The translations under genes and the position numbers were made by a program. From Inquilinus sp. Marseille-Q2685 (GTDB lineage: Bacteria > Pseudomonadota > Alphaproteobacteria > DSM-16000 > Inquilinaceae): 64,000 nucleotides of DNA. The first letter of the stretch is position 1. Each line of letters opens with the position of its first letter. The notes below the pieces were generated by a model. The model was not told where the DNA came from, did no database searches, and saw nothing but the letters and a program-made list of their open reading frames with translations. Location of the stretch: positions 1,614,001 to 1,678,000 of the forward strand of contig NZ_CAKAKL010000002.1 in assembly GCF_916619195.1 (NCBI RefSeq), written 5' to 3'. Below, in pieces: positions 43,531-52,800 of this stretch.

Positions 43531-46500
43531 GGTTGGGGCGGAACACGTCCTCCAGCGTCGCCGCCTGACCGTTGTGGAAGTACGAGGAGGACTGCCAGAT
43601 GCCGGTGAGCGTCGGGGTGTCGAAGCCGACCCCGGCCAGCGGCTGGCCCGACCCGGTGCCGGAGGACGGCTGGACCGTCCCCACGTCGTGCCGCTGATTG
43701 TCCTGGCTGACCGCGGTGCCGTGGCAGGTCGTGCAGCTCGCCGTCTGGAACACCTGCTCGCCCCGCTTGGCGTCGGCGGTCAGGCACCCCTGCGCGGTCC
43801 GGTACGGGCTGCGCTGGAAGGTGCTGAGCGATGTGACATAGGCGGCGAGGTTGTCGAGATCGGCGCTCCTGCCGGCCTTCTTCGGGCCCAGTGGGTTGAT
43901 GGTGGCCGCGTAGTCGGCGTCGCTCATGAAGCCGGCGCCCTCGAACTCGTCTCGGATGTCCTTCTCGAAGTCCTGCAGCTCGTCGAAATTGGCGGTCCAG
44001 TGCAGCTTGCCCATGGCCGGCCCGACGCCCTGCCGCCCCTGCAACGAGATGGTGCGGCGCAGACCTTCGCCGCGCTGGGTGAAGTCCCAGACCATGGCGT
44101 CGCTGTCGCCGTCGACATGGCAGCTGGCGCAGGAGATATAGCTCTCGCTGCTCATCCGCGGATCGGCGGCATTGTAGAAGATCCGCTTGCCGGCCAGGAC
44201 CGCGGCCGGCAGCGGCTCGGTCGCCACGGTGGCGATCACCGTCGGGGCCGGCGTGATGAAGTCCTCGCCGGTCAGCACCTTGCTCACGTCATGCACGGTG
44301 ACGCGACGATCGAGGAAGGCGTTGACGAACAGGCGCTTCCGGGTGGCGTCGAGATAGAGGCCGTGCGGCGTGCGGCCGATGCCGGCGACCGAGCCGACCA
44401 CGGCGCGGCGGTAGGGATCGACGATCTCGACGCTGTTCGATTCCATTTCGGCGACGAACAGGTAGTTGCCGGAAGGCGCGAACAGCGCGGCGCGCGCCGG
44501 CGCCCGGTTGTTGAAGTCGATCTGCTCGGCGAAGACCTCCCTCCCCTGTGCCAGGTCGATCTGGGACAGGATCGAGCGGACGGTGGTGTCGGCCTTCAGG
44601 TCGATCTGCTTGCGGTACCGCCCCTGGACGATGTTGTCCTTCTTCGACGGCAGGACGGCGCGCCGCCCGTCCGGGGAGATCACAACCTGGTTGACGTAGT
44701 TGGCGACGCCGGGCGCCGCGGCCTCGGTGGCCGGCGTCGTGGTGTCGACCGGCAGCGCGATCACGGCTGGGGCGGCCAGGGTCGTAAGATTGACCTTGTA
44801 GACCTCGCCCTGCGTCATCTTCGAGCGGAAGCGGGTGACATAGGCTGTCTTCGAATCCGCGCTGACGGCGATGCCGCGGACGTCGCCGCCGCCCGGCAGC
44901 GCCACCCGGCCGGTGATCGCGCCGGTGGACGGGTTGAACACCGCCAGCGCCGACTTGCCGGCCAGGGTCAGCAGGCCCTTGGTGCCGTCCGGCGTGAACA
45001 CCACGCCGTAGGGCGCGCTGCCGTAATCCAGGGTGAAGGTGCTGACGGCCTTGGTCAGCGGATCGATGCGCAGCAGCTTGTCGTCGCCCTGCACCGCGAC
45101 CCAGAGCTTGCCGCCGGGCCCGAGGGCCAGGGTCTTCGGCTCCTTGCCGACCGACATCTGCCAGCTCTTGGTCAGGGCCGCGGCGTCGATCGCAGCAATC
45201 GTCCCGGCATCCGGGTCGAGGGCGTAGACCGCCGTTCCGTTGCCGACGATGTTGCTGGTGTGCGTGGGGGCGGAGGCCGTGACCGGATGGATCACGCTCT
45301 GCAGGAAGGAGAAGGAGGTCTCCGTCCCGTCCTCGGTCACCACCATCACCGAGACGGTGTAGTTGCCCGGCGTGCTGTAGGTGTAGCGCGCGATCGGGCT
45401 GGCCGCGGTGGTGGTGAGCGGCGCGCTGCCGTCGCCGAAGTTCCAGATGTACTTCGCCCCGCTGAGGCCCAGCGCGGCCGGGTCGAGCGCGACCGCCTTG
45501 GCCACCTGCTGCTGCGGCAGCACCGCCGGGCGGGGGTTGAAGATGCCGTCGACCTCGGCGTCGGTCAGCACCCGCTTGTAGACACGGACATCCGACAGGA
45601 TGCCCTTGAAGGCGACTGGGTTGCCCTGGATCTGCCCCAGCATCTGCAGCTTGTCGAACAGACCCAGCACCCCGGCGATACCGGTCGAGGTGACCTTGGC
45701 GCCGTCGACATACATCGCCTGCGCGCCGGTCACGGCGTCGCGGGTCATGGCGACCTGGTGCCACTGCCCGTCATTGATCGGCGCGCTGGACCGGGTGACG
45801 GGATTGGTCGTGCTCCTGTCGCCCACCGACAGGTTCAGATGGCCGGCATTGTCGATCCAGCCCCAGAACACGTCGTTGGCACCGCCGACCTGGTCGCGCC
45901 CGAAGATGCCCGGCGCCTGCCACGGATTGCTGTTGCCGATCTGGCTGGTTTTGATCCGGAAGCTGACGGTCGCCGTGCCGCCCAGCACCTCGGCGATGCT
46001 GTTGCTCTCCAGCTCGACGCCGGTGGTGCGCGGGGTGAAGTCCAGCCCGCCCTCGGCGTAGCTGTCCTGGCTGCTGGCCTTGCCGTCGTTGCCGCCGGCC
46101 ACGTCGGTCAGGGTGCTGGCCAGCGGCCAGCGGTTGACATAGGAGGTCGGGACCGCCTGGCTGCCGGTGGTGAAGCTCGAGGTGAACTCTGTGGCCAGGC
46201 CGTTGCCGGCATAGTCCTTCACCCCGCCGGCGGTCAGCACGACCTCGTATTCGGTGTTGAGCTGCAGCGGCTGGGCCGGGGAGAAGTTGATGATGCCCAG
46301 TTGCACGCTGTAGGTACCGGCCAGCGCCGTCCCGCCCTTGGGCCGGACGATGAAGGTGCCGGCGTTGACCGTCTCCGGCAGGATGCTGTCGGACAGAGCC
46401 AGGCCGATGCGCGACGTGGTGGCCTGGCGCAGCAGGCCGTTGCCGGGCGAGACCGTCAGCACCGCGGGCGGCGTCGTGTCCGGCGCCTTCTGATGCGGCC

Positions 46501-47725
46501 GGAACGCGGTGTTGGTGCCGTGGTCGCTGCCGACGAAGACCAGGTTGCCGAACATCGCGACCTGGCCGAGATCGGGATCGCGGTTGCCGCGCGGCGGGAC
46601 GGTGGCGTTGTCCGGCACCCGCTCGGACCGCCCGATCTCCGGGTAGGTCGCGGGGTTGGTGACGTCCAGCTTGAAGATGTAGCGCTGTGCCCCGACGATC
46701 AGATGGTCGTCCTGGGCGGCACAGTAGAGCCCCTCCTCGATCGCGGTGGTCTCGTTCTCGATCTTGACCTCCCGCAGGTTGGAGAGGTCGTAGCCGGCCA
46801 TCTTGCCGTCGCCGTTCCGCCCCGAGGTGTAGAGCTTCCGGCCGTTGAAGCAGGTGGCGTAGTAGTTCGGCAGGGTGGTCTTGCCGCCGATCAGAGTCGG
46901 GTTGAGCGGGTCGGAGATGTCCAGGCTGGCGAAGCCCGCCGTGGTCTCCATCGAGGTCAGCACCATCTCGTTGCCCATGGCAAAGACCGGGCCGACCCGG
47001 AAGCCGCCGAGCTCGCCCAAAGGCACCGGATTGGGCCGGCCGTTGCCGCGGTCGGCGAGCCTGGCGTTGGCCGGGTCGCGCGCGTCGACGATGAACATGC
47101 CGCGGCTGGCCGACGCCACATAGAGGTAGGGCGCTTGCCACCACATCTGCCAGTTCACGTTCTCGTAGTCGCCGGCATTGACGCCCGGCAGGACCAGCTT
47201 CTTGACCTGCCGGATGTCGTTGATGTCGGTGAAGTCCCAGAACTCGACGCCGTAAATGCTGGGGACGGCGATGTAGTCCCGGCCGCCGATCGTGGCCTGG
47301 CCGAAGGCGTGCGGCTCGCGGAATTCCTTGGTGCGGCCGTCCGGCTCGTAGATGGTCTTGACCAGCTTGATGTCGCGCGGGTTGCTGACGTCGTAGAGCA
47401 GGAACCCGCCCGTCGCCTCGCCGCTGTCCGGCGCGAACATGGTCAGGAAATAGCCGTTGTGCATGACCCCGACATTGGTGCCGTAGGGCTTCTGCGGGCT
47501 GGTGTTGCCGGGGATCGTGTACTGGATCACCGGGATGCCGTTGGTGTTGGTGGCGGTGTTCCACTTGATCGTCGAGACCTCGCGGAACAGCTCGGCATCG
47601 GTGTAGGTGAGATTCCCCAGGCCCGGCCCTTCGAGGGGAAGAGGATCCTGGGCGGAGGCCGGCAGGCCAGGGGCCAGAGACACGGAGACCAGGCCGGCCA
47701 GGAGGGCCAGTCGACAGGCGTTCAT
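43421..47725 (-). CDS. Giant secreted di-haem cytochrome with propeller, Ig-like, LamG and PKD domains
   Basis: 1434 residues with a signal peptide (RLALLAGLVSVSLAPGLPASA). Domains in order: LVIVD-type beta-propeller repeats (about 60-400: GGFLLYDVSNPRDIKLVKTI, GMFIVDARDPANA, FASLDISDPLNP); Big_5/Ig-like (415-525); LamG/concanavalin (530-730: INDGQWHQVAMTRDA); PKD (750-815: YIWNFGDGSA); YncE-like propeller (825-1150: IVGNGTAVYALDPDAGTI). It ends in a MauG-like region with two haem sites, CASCH near 1199 and CTTCH near 1331. It may act as an extracytoplasmic electron-transfer or carbohydrate-linked oxidoreductase. It is monocistronic, and no close named relative is known to me. Confidence 0.88.
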   Translation of the reverse strand: MNACRLALLAGLVSVSLAPGLPASAQDPLPLEGPGLGNLTYTDAELFREVSTIKWNTATNTNGIPVIQYTIPGNTSPQKPYGTNVGVMHNGYFLTMFAPDSGEATGGFLLYDVSNPRDIKLVKTIYEPDGRTKEFREPHAFGQATIGGRDYIAVPSIYGVEFWDFTDINDIRQVKKLVLPGVNAGDYENVNWQMWWQAPYLYVASASRGMFIVDARDPANARLADRGNGRPNPVPLGELGGFRVGPVFAMGNEMVLTSMETTAGFASLDISDPLNPTLIGGKTTLPNYYATCFNGRKLYTSGRNGDGKMAGYDLSNLREVKIENETTAIEEGLYCAAQDDHLIVGAQRYIFKLDVTNPATYPEIGRSERVPDNATVPPRGNRDPDLGQVAMFGNLVFVGSDHGTNTAFRPHQKAPDTTPPAVLTVSPGNGLLRQATTSRIGLALSDSILPETVNAGTFIVRPKGGTALAGTYSVQLGIINFSPAQPLQLNTEYEVVLTAGGVKDYAGNGLATEFTSSFTTGSQAVPTSYVNRWPLASTLTDVAGGNDGKASSQDSYAEGGLDFTPRTTGVELESNSIAEVLGGTATVSFRIKTSQIGNSNPWQAPGIFGRDQVGGANDVFWGWIDNAGHLNLSVGDRSTTNPVTRSSAPINDGQWHQVAMTRDAVTGAQAMYVDGAKVTSTGIAGVLGLFDKLQMLGQIQGNPVAFKGILSDVRVYKRVLTDAEVDGIFNPRPAVLPQQQVAKAVALDPAALGLSGAKYIWNFGDGSAPLTTTAASPIARYTYSTPGNYTVSVMVVTEDGTETSFSFLQSVIHPVTASAPTHTSNIVGNGTAVYALDPDAGTIAAIDAAALTKSWQMSVGKEPKTLALGPGGKLWVAVQGDDKLLRIDPLTKAVSTFTLDYGSAPYGVVFTPDGTKGLLTLAGKSALAVFNPSTGAITGRVALPGGGDVRGIAVSADSKTAYVTRFRSKMTQGEVYKVNLTTLAAPAVIALPVDTTTPATEAAAPGVANYVNQVVISPDGRRAVLPSKKDNIVQGRYRKQIDLKADTTVRSILSQIDLAQGREVFAEQIDFNNRAPARAALFAPSGNYLFVAEMESNSVEIVDPYRRAVVGSVAGIGRTPHGLYLDATRKRLFVNAFLDRRVTVHDVSKVLTGEDFITPAPTVIATVATEPLPAAVLAGKRIFYNAADPRMSSESYISCASCHVDGDSDAMVWDFTQRGEGLRRTISLQGRQGVGPAMGKLHWTANFDELQDFEKDIRDEFEGAGFMSDADYAATINPLGPKKAGRSADLDNLAAYVTSLSTFQRSPYRTAQGCLTADAKRGEQVFQTASCTTCHGTAVSQDNQRHDVGTVQPSSGTGSGQPLAGVGFDTPTLTGIWQSSSYFHNGQAATLEDVFRPNLSAVHGGKIGAGNIAAVTAYLRSLDGQNVCTGVASR

Positions 47726-47999
47726 TTTCTCCCCCTTCTTCCTTATTCCGGCTCTACCGTCGAAGCAGCGGCCTCTCTGGCGAGCGGTATACGCGTCCAG
47801 TCCCGGCGACGATGAAGCGTCCCGAATGCTGTGTCAATAAATCTCAAGTATTGAAATATCTTTCAAATTTTTCGCTTCCACAGCCCCGGGCAAAGAGCCA
47901 ACAGCGTCTAACAACGGCTAACGGGCGGATGTCCGCGCCGCGGCCCACATGCCCCGTCAGGACCTTCCACGCCTTGCGGCGCGAGCCGCGGAGACCAAG

Positions 48000-49721
48000 A
48001 TGCTGCTGTTCCTGCTGGCCTATCTCGGCGGTGTGCTGACCATCGTCAGCCCCTGCATCCTGCCCGTCCTGCCTTTCGTCTTCGCCCGGGCGGACCGGCC
48101 GTTCCTGACCAACGGCCTGCCGATGCTGGCCGGCATGGCCGCGACCTTCGCCGCCGTCGCCACCCTGGCCGCGGTGGCCGGCGGCTGGGCCGTCGCCGCC
48201 AATGAATGGGGCCGCTTCGCCGCGATCGCGCTGCTGGCGCTGTTCGGGGCGGCGCTGCTGGTGCCCCGCCTGGCCGGCCGGCTGACGCGGCCCCTGGTCG
48301 CGCTCGGCGGCCGGCTGACGGACGCCGCCGGGGATGTCGGCACGCGGCGCTCTGCGGTGCCGGCCTCCCTGCTGCTCGGCATCGCCACCGGGCTGCTGTG
48401 GGCGCCCTGCGCCGGGCCGGTGCTGGGGCTGATCCTGACCGGCGCCGCCCTGAACGGCGCCAATGCCCAGACCTCGCTGCTGCTGCTGGCCTATGCGCTG
48501 GGGGCGGCCACCTCGCTGGCCCTGGCGCTGCGCGCCTTCGGCCGGGCCTTCGCGGCGCTGAAGCGGTCGCTCGGCGCCGGCGAATGGATCCGCCGCGGCC
48601 TGGGGGCGGCGGTCCTGGCCGCCGTCGCGGCGATCGTCCTGGGGCTCGACACCGGCCTGCTGACGCGGGTGTCGCTGGCGGGCACCACGTCGATCGAGCA
48701 CGGGCTGATCGACCGCCTGCGCCCCATGACCAAGACCGCCGCCCAGCCGGCCCCGCTGCCGGTCGTGGGCTTCTTCCCGCCCCTGACCGGCGCGACCGAC
48801 TGGCTGAACTCGCCGCCGCTGACCCGGGAGGGGCTGCAAGGCAAGGTCGTGCTGGTGCAGTTCTGGACCTATTCCTGCATCAACTGCCTGCGCACCCTCC
48901 CCTATCTCCGCGCCTGGGCCGAGAAATACAAGGACCAGGGGCTGGTCGTGATCGGCGTGCATTCGCCCGAATTCGCCTTCGAGCGCAATGTCGACAACGT
49001 CCGCAAGGCCGTGGCCGACCTCGACATCGGCTACCCGGTGGCGATCGACAACAGCTATGCCGTCTGGCAGGCCTTCGACAACCAGTACTGGCCGGCGCAA
49101 TACATCATCGACGCCAAGGGCCGGATCCGGCACGAGCATTTCGGCGAGGAGGGCTACGACGAGTCGGAACGGGTGATCCAGCAGCTGCTGGCCGAGGCCG
49201 GCCACGCCGATCCCGGCGCCGGGTTGGTGGCGGTCAGCCCCGCCGGCGTCGAGGCGGCCTCGGACCCGACCGACGTCGGGTCGCCCGAGACCTATGTCGG
49301 CTTCCGGCAGGCGCGCGGCTTCGCCTCGCCCGGCGGCGCGGTGCCGAACGCCGGCCACGCCTACGAGCCGGGCACGCCGCGGCTGAACCAGTGGGGCCTG
49401 GCGGGCGACTGGACGGTCGGCGGCGAGCGGGCCTCGCTGAACCAGGCGGGCGGCGGCATCGTCTACCGCTTTCACGCCCGCGACCTGCACCTGGTGCTGG
49501 GGCCGGGGCCGGACGGCAGGCCGGTGCGGTTCCGCGTCACCATCGACGGCGCGGCGCCGGGCGGCAGCCACGGCAGCGACGCCGATGCCGACGGCCGGGG
49601 CACGGTGACGGAGCACCGCCTGTACCAGCTGGTGCGGCAGGATGGCCCGGTCGCCGACCGCAGCTTCGAGATCCGGTTCCTGGATCCCGACGTCCAGGCC
49701 TATGCCTTCACCTTCGGATGA
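48000..49721 (+). CDS. dipZ: DipZ-type cytochrome c biogenesis/thioredoxin fusion protein
   Basis: 573 residues in three parts. An N-terminal CcdA-like membrane domain (residues 1-225) carries one cysteine each in IVSPCILP (C19) and LWAPCAGP (C137). A periplasmic thioredoxin domain (250-400) has the active site CINC (C293, C296) in FWTYSCINCLRTLPYLR. A C-terminal beta-sandwich (420-573) resembles the carbohydrate-binding-like domain of M. tuberculosis DipZ. It moves reducing power from cytoplasm to periplasm. ATG 48000 has GGAG seven bases upstream. It is divergent from the giant cytochrome gene, whose haem cysteines it may keep reduced (inference). Confidence 0.88.
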   Translation: MLLFLLAYLGGVLTIVSPCILPVLPFVFARADRPFLTNGLPMLAGMAATFAAVATLAAVAGGWAVAANEWGRFAAIALLALFGAALLVPRLAGRLTRPLVALGGRLTDAAGDVGTRRSAVPASLLLGIATGLLWAPCAGPVLGLILTGAALNGANAQTSLLLLAYALGAATSLALALRAFGRAFAALKRSLGAGEWIRRGLGAAVLAAVAAIVLGLDTGLLTRVSLAGTTSIEHGLIDRLRPMTKTAAQPAPLPVVGFFPPLTGATDWLNSPPLTREGLQGKVVLVQFWTYSCINCLRTLPYLRAWAEKYKDQGLVVIGVHSPEFAFERNVDNVRKAVADLDIGYPVAIDNSYAVWQAFDNQYWPAQYIIDAKGRIRHEHFGEEGYDESERVIQQLLAEAGHADPGAGLVAVSPAGVEAASDPTDVGSPETYVGFRQARGFASPGGAVPNAGHAYEPGTPRLNQWGLAGDWTVGGERASLNQAGGGIVYRFHARDLHLVLGPGPDGRPVRFRVTIDGAAPGGSHGSDADADGRGTVTEHRLYQLVRQDGPVADRSFEIRFLDPDVQAYAFTFG

Positions 49722-49746
49722 GCCGGCGCGCGGCGGCTCCGACGCC

Positions 49747-49764
49747 GCGTCACGAAAATTTCAC
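49747..49764 (+). promoter_or_regulatory. Weak Pho-box-like direct repeat upstream of tpsA
   Basis: GCGTCAC-GAAA-ATTTCAC has two TCAC blocks 11 bp apart, the Pho-box period, about 105 bp before the exoprotein start. Each half matches only 5 of 7 consensus positions. It is recorded because of the clear Pho box downstream. Confidence 0.25.
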
Positions 49765-49868
49765 AGCCGCATGGTGGTGGCGAAGCCGGCCGGTTCGATA
49801 GGACAGCAAGGATAGGCGCGCTGGGAAGAGAGCGCGGATAGTCCTTTTTCGAGCCTGGAGCTGCCCAT

Positions 49869-52800
49869 ATGGCCGGCATTGGCGCCCCGATTCCCGCCAC
49901 CCGATTCGGGTCCGCCGTATCCGGCATCCTGCCGGGGCGGCTGCGCCTTGGCTGCAGCGCCCTGGCCCTTCTCGCCGGGCTGGCGGCGCTGGCGGTGGCG
50001 GCGCCCCCTGCCCGGGCCGACGGCGCCAAGATCGTCGGCATGCGGCTGGTCCGCGGCGACGGCTCCGGCACCGCCGCGACCGGCGGCGGGGGCGGCAACG
50101 GCGGCGGCGGCAACAGCATCGTGGCCGGCGCGCTGGCGCGGGCAGCCTCGGCCGGCCAGCCGCGCGCGCTGTTCAACGGCATGCGGCTGAACCGGATCGA
50201 GGATGCCGGCGCCAGGAACCCGGTGATCGACGCCACCAACAAGCTGATGACCATCGAGCAGCTGAAGCCGAAGGCCATCATCAACTGGGACAGGTTCAAC
50301 ATCGCCGGCGGCGAGACGGTGAAGTTCGACCAGAAGGGCAACCGGGACTGGGCGGTGCTGAACCGGATCGGCCAGGCCGACCCGTCGCGCATCGACGGCG
50401 CGCTGAAGGCCGACGGCCACGTCTACCTGATCAACCAGAACGGCGTGATCTTCGGCAAGGGCTCGAGGGTCAATGTCCGCAACCTGGTGGCGTCGTCGCT
50501 GAACATCAGCACCGACCAGTTCACGCGCGGCATCCTGGCGGACAACTCGACTGACACCACGGTACGACCCGTGTTCACACATGAGGGTGACGGCGAGCCC
50601 GGCATGATCCGGGTCGAGCGCGGCGCGCTCATCGAGGGGCCGGACAACGGCAGCGTCATGCTGCTGGGCGGGTCGGTGGTCAATGAAGGCACGATCCGCG
50701 CCCCCGCCGGGCAGGTCGTGATCGGCGCCGGCCGCAATATCTACCTCTATCCCGCGGGATCGAACATCACGCAGCCGGATGAGCGGTATCCGCGCGGCGT
50801 CACGATCGAAGTCGATTCCCTGCCCGGCCGCGACTCCGGAACGGCCAACCGGGTGGTGAACACCGGAACGATCGACACGCCCCGCGGCGGCAACATCTCG
50901 ATCGCCAGCCTGCTAATCGACCAGAACGGCCGGCTGTCCGCGACCACCACGGTGCGGGCCGGCGGCTCGATCCAGCTCAAGGCCGCCACCGACCCGGGCT
51001 ATGAAAATACGCCGCCGACGCAGGTGCGGCGGAGGGCTTCCGGCAAGATCACCTTCGGCCGCGGCAGCGAGACGACGATCCTGCCGGAGGACAGCGCCGA
51101 CACCATCACCGACGCCGAAACGTTCGAGCATTCCAAGGTCCAGGTGATCGCGGGCGCCGCGACCATGGAGCGGGGGGCGGAGATCCGGGCGCCGGCGGGC
51201 GATGTCGGGGTCGAGATCACGGAATCCACCTTCGACGGCTCGCCGAACCGCTTCACCATGGAGCGGGGCAGCCGGATCGACGTGTCCGGCACCACCTCGA
51301 CCGAGGTGGCGATGGAGCGCAACCAGGTCTCGATCACGCTGCGCAACAACGAGCTGAACTCGCCGCTGCAGCGCAACGGCTTCCTGTTCGGCAAGACGGT
51401 CAATGTCGATATCCGCGACGGATCGCCGATCGGCAGCATCGACGGCTATCTCAAGAGCGTGGGCCGCACGGCGGCGGAGCGCAGCGCGGCCGGCGGCACC
51501 GTGTCGATCGGGTCCACCGCCGTGACCCGAACCGGCGAGGTGGTGATCCGCGACGGCGCCGTCATCGACGTCTCCGGCGGCCAGGTGCGCTATCGCGGCG
51601 GCTGGCTCGACACCACCCAGCTGGTGGGCGCCGACGGGCGGGTCTACGACATCGGCGAGGCGACGCCGGACATCCAGTATGTCGCCTTCGCCGAGCAGCG
51701 CTTCGGCCAGCAGAAGATCTACGGCCCGCGCTGGGAGGCCGGCTATGTCGACGGCATGGATGCCGGATCGGTCAGCATCACCACCGGCGCCGCCGTGATC
51801 GACGGCAGCATCGCCGGCCGGACCACGGCCGGGGCGAGGCAGCGGGCGCGCGACCAGCTGCCGGCGCTGGGCCGGCTTTCCCTCAACCTGACCGGCCCGA
51901 TCGATGTCACCTTCGGCGCCGGCGGCACGCGGCTGCCGAACGGGTTCGGAGCAGGCGACGCGCTGCCGGAGAATCTGCGCGACCGGCTGCGGCTTGCCCC
52001 ATCGCTGGTCGGGGCGACGGGGGTGGACAGCATCTCGGTCGTGACCAGGGGCGGCGACATCGAGGTGCCGCGCGGCGTCGTCCTGCGCACCGCGCCGGGC
52101 GGGTCGGTCGATCTTCAGTCGCATCGTCTCAGCCCTACCCTCGGGGATGCCGCTGACTACGGCGACATCACGGTCGCCGGCGCGATCGAGACGCCGTCGG
52201 GCACCATCACCCTGGGCGGCCGAGACATCACCCTGGCATCCGGAGCGCGGCTGGCGGCCCGCGGGCAATGGGTGAACGACCGGATCGACGCGCAGGGCGC
52301 CCCCTATTCCGGCGGGTCCGGCCCGGCCGGCGCGGCGCTGCCGGGTGGCGGCTCGATCAGCCTGGGCGCGATCGAGAACCCGACGATCCGGCACGGCAGC
52401 CTGATCGACGTCTCCGCCGGCGGCTGGGTCGCGACCGACGGATCGCTGACCAAGGGCAATGGCGGTGACGTGCTGCTGACCTCCGGCCGCTATGTCGACC
52501 CGGCCTACCGTGACGGCAAGAGCGGCGGCAAGTTGATCCTCGCCGGCGACATCCGGGGCTACGGGCTGGACCGCGGCGGATCGCTGACCATCCGCACCGA
52601 CCGGATCTGGATCGGCGGCGGGATGGCGCCGAAGGGGGCGCTGGTGCTGGCCCCCGATTTCCTGAGCCGCGGCGGCTTCAGCGACGTGACGCTGCAGGGC
52701 TATCGCGGCGTCACCGTGGCGCCGGGCGCGGTGGTGACCCCGGCGGCCCAGACGCTGCGGCTGAACCCGGACTATCTCTGGCGCGCCGGCGGCGGCGACG

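Noticed and set aside
43079..47815. 1578-codon open frame on the plus strand opposite the giant cytochrome gene
   Set aside because: It is a GC-bias shadow: the minus strand has a clear signal peptide, haem motifs and domain blocks, while the plus translation is rich in G, A, R, H and D without any fold signature.
34127..47866. Identical 10-mer TATCTTTCAA at 34127-34136 and 47857-47866 in two AT-rich promoter regions
   Set aside because: A 10-base match between two AT-rich leaders is not strong evidence for a shared operator, and the flanking inverted repeats differ in spacing.
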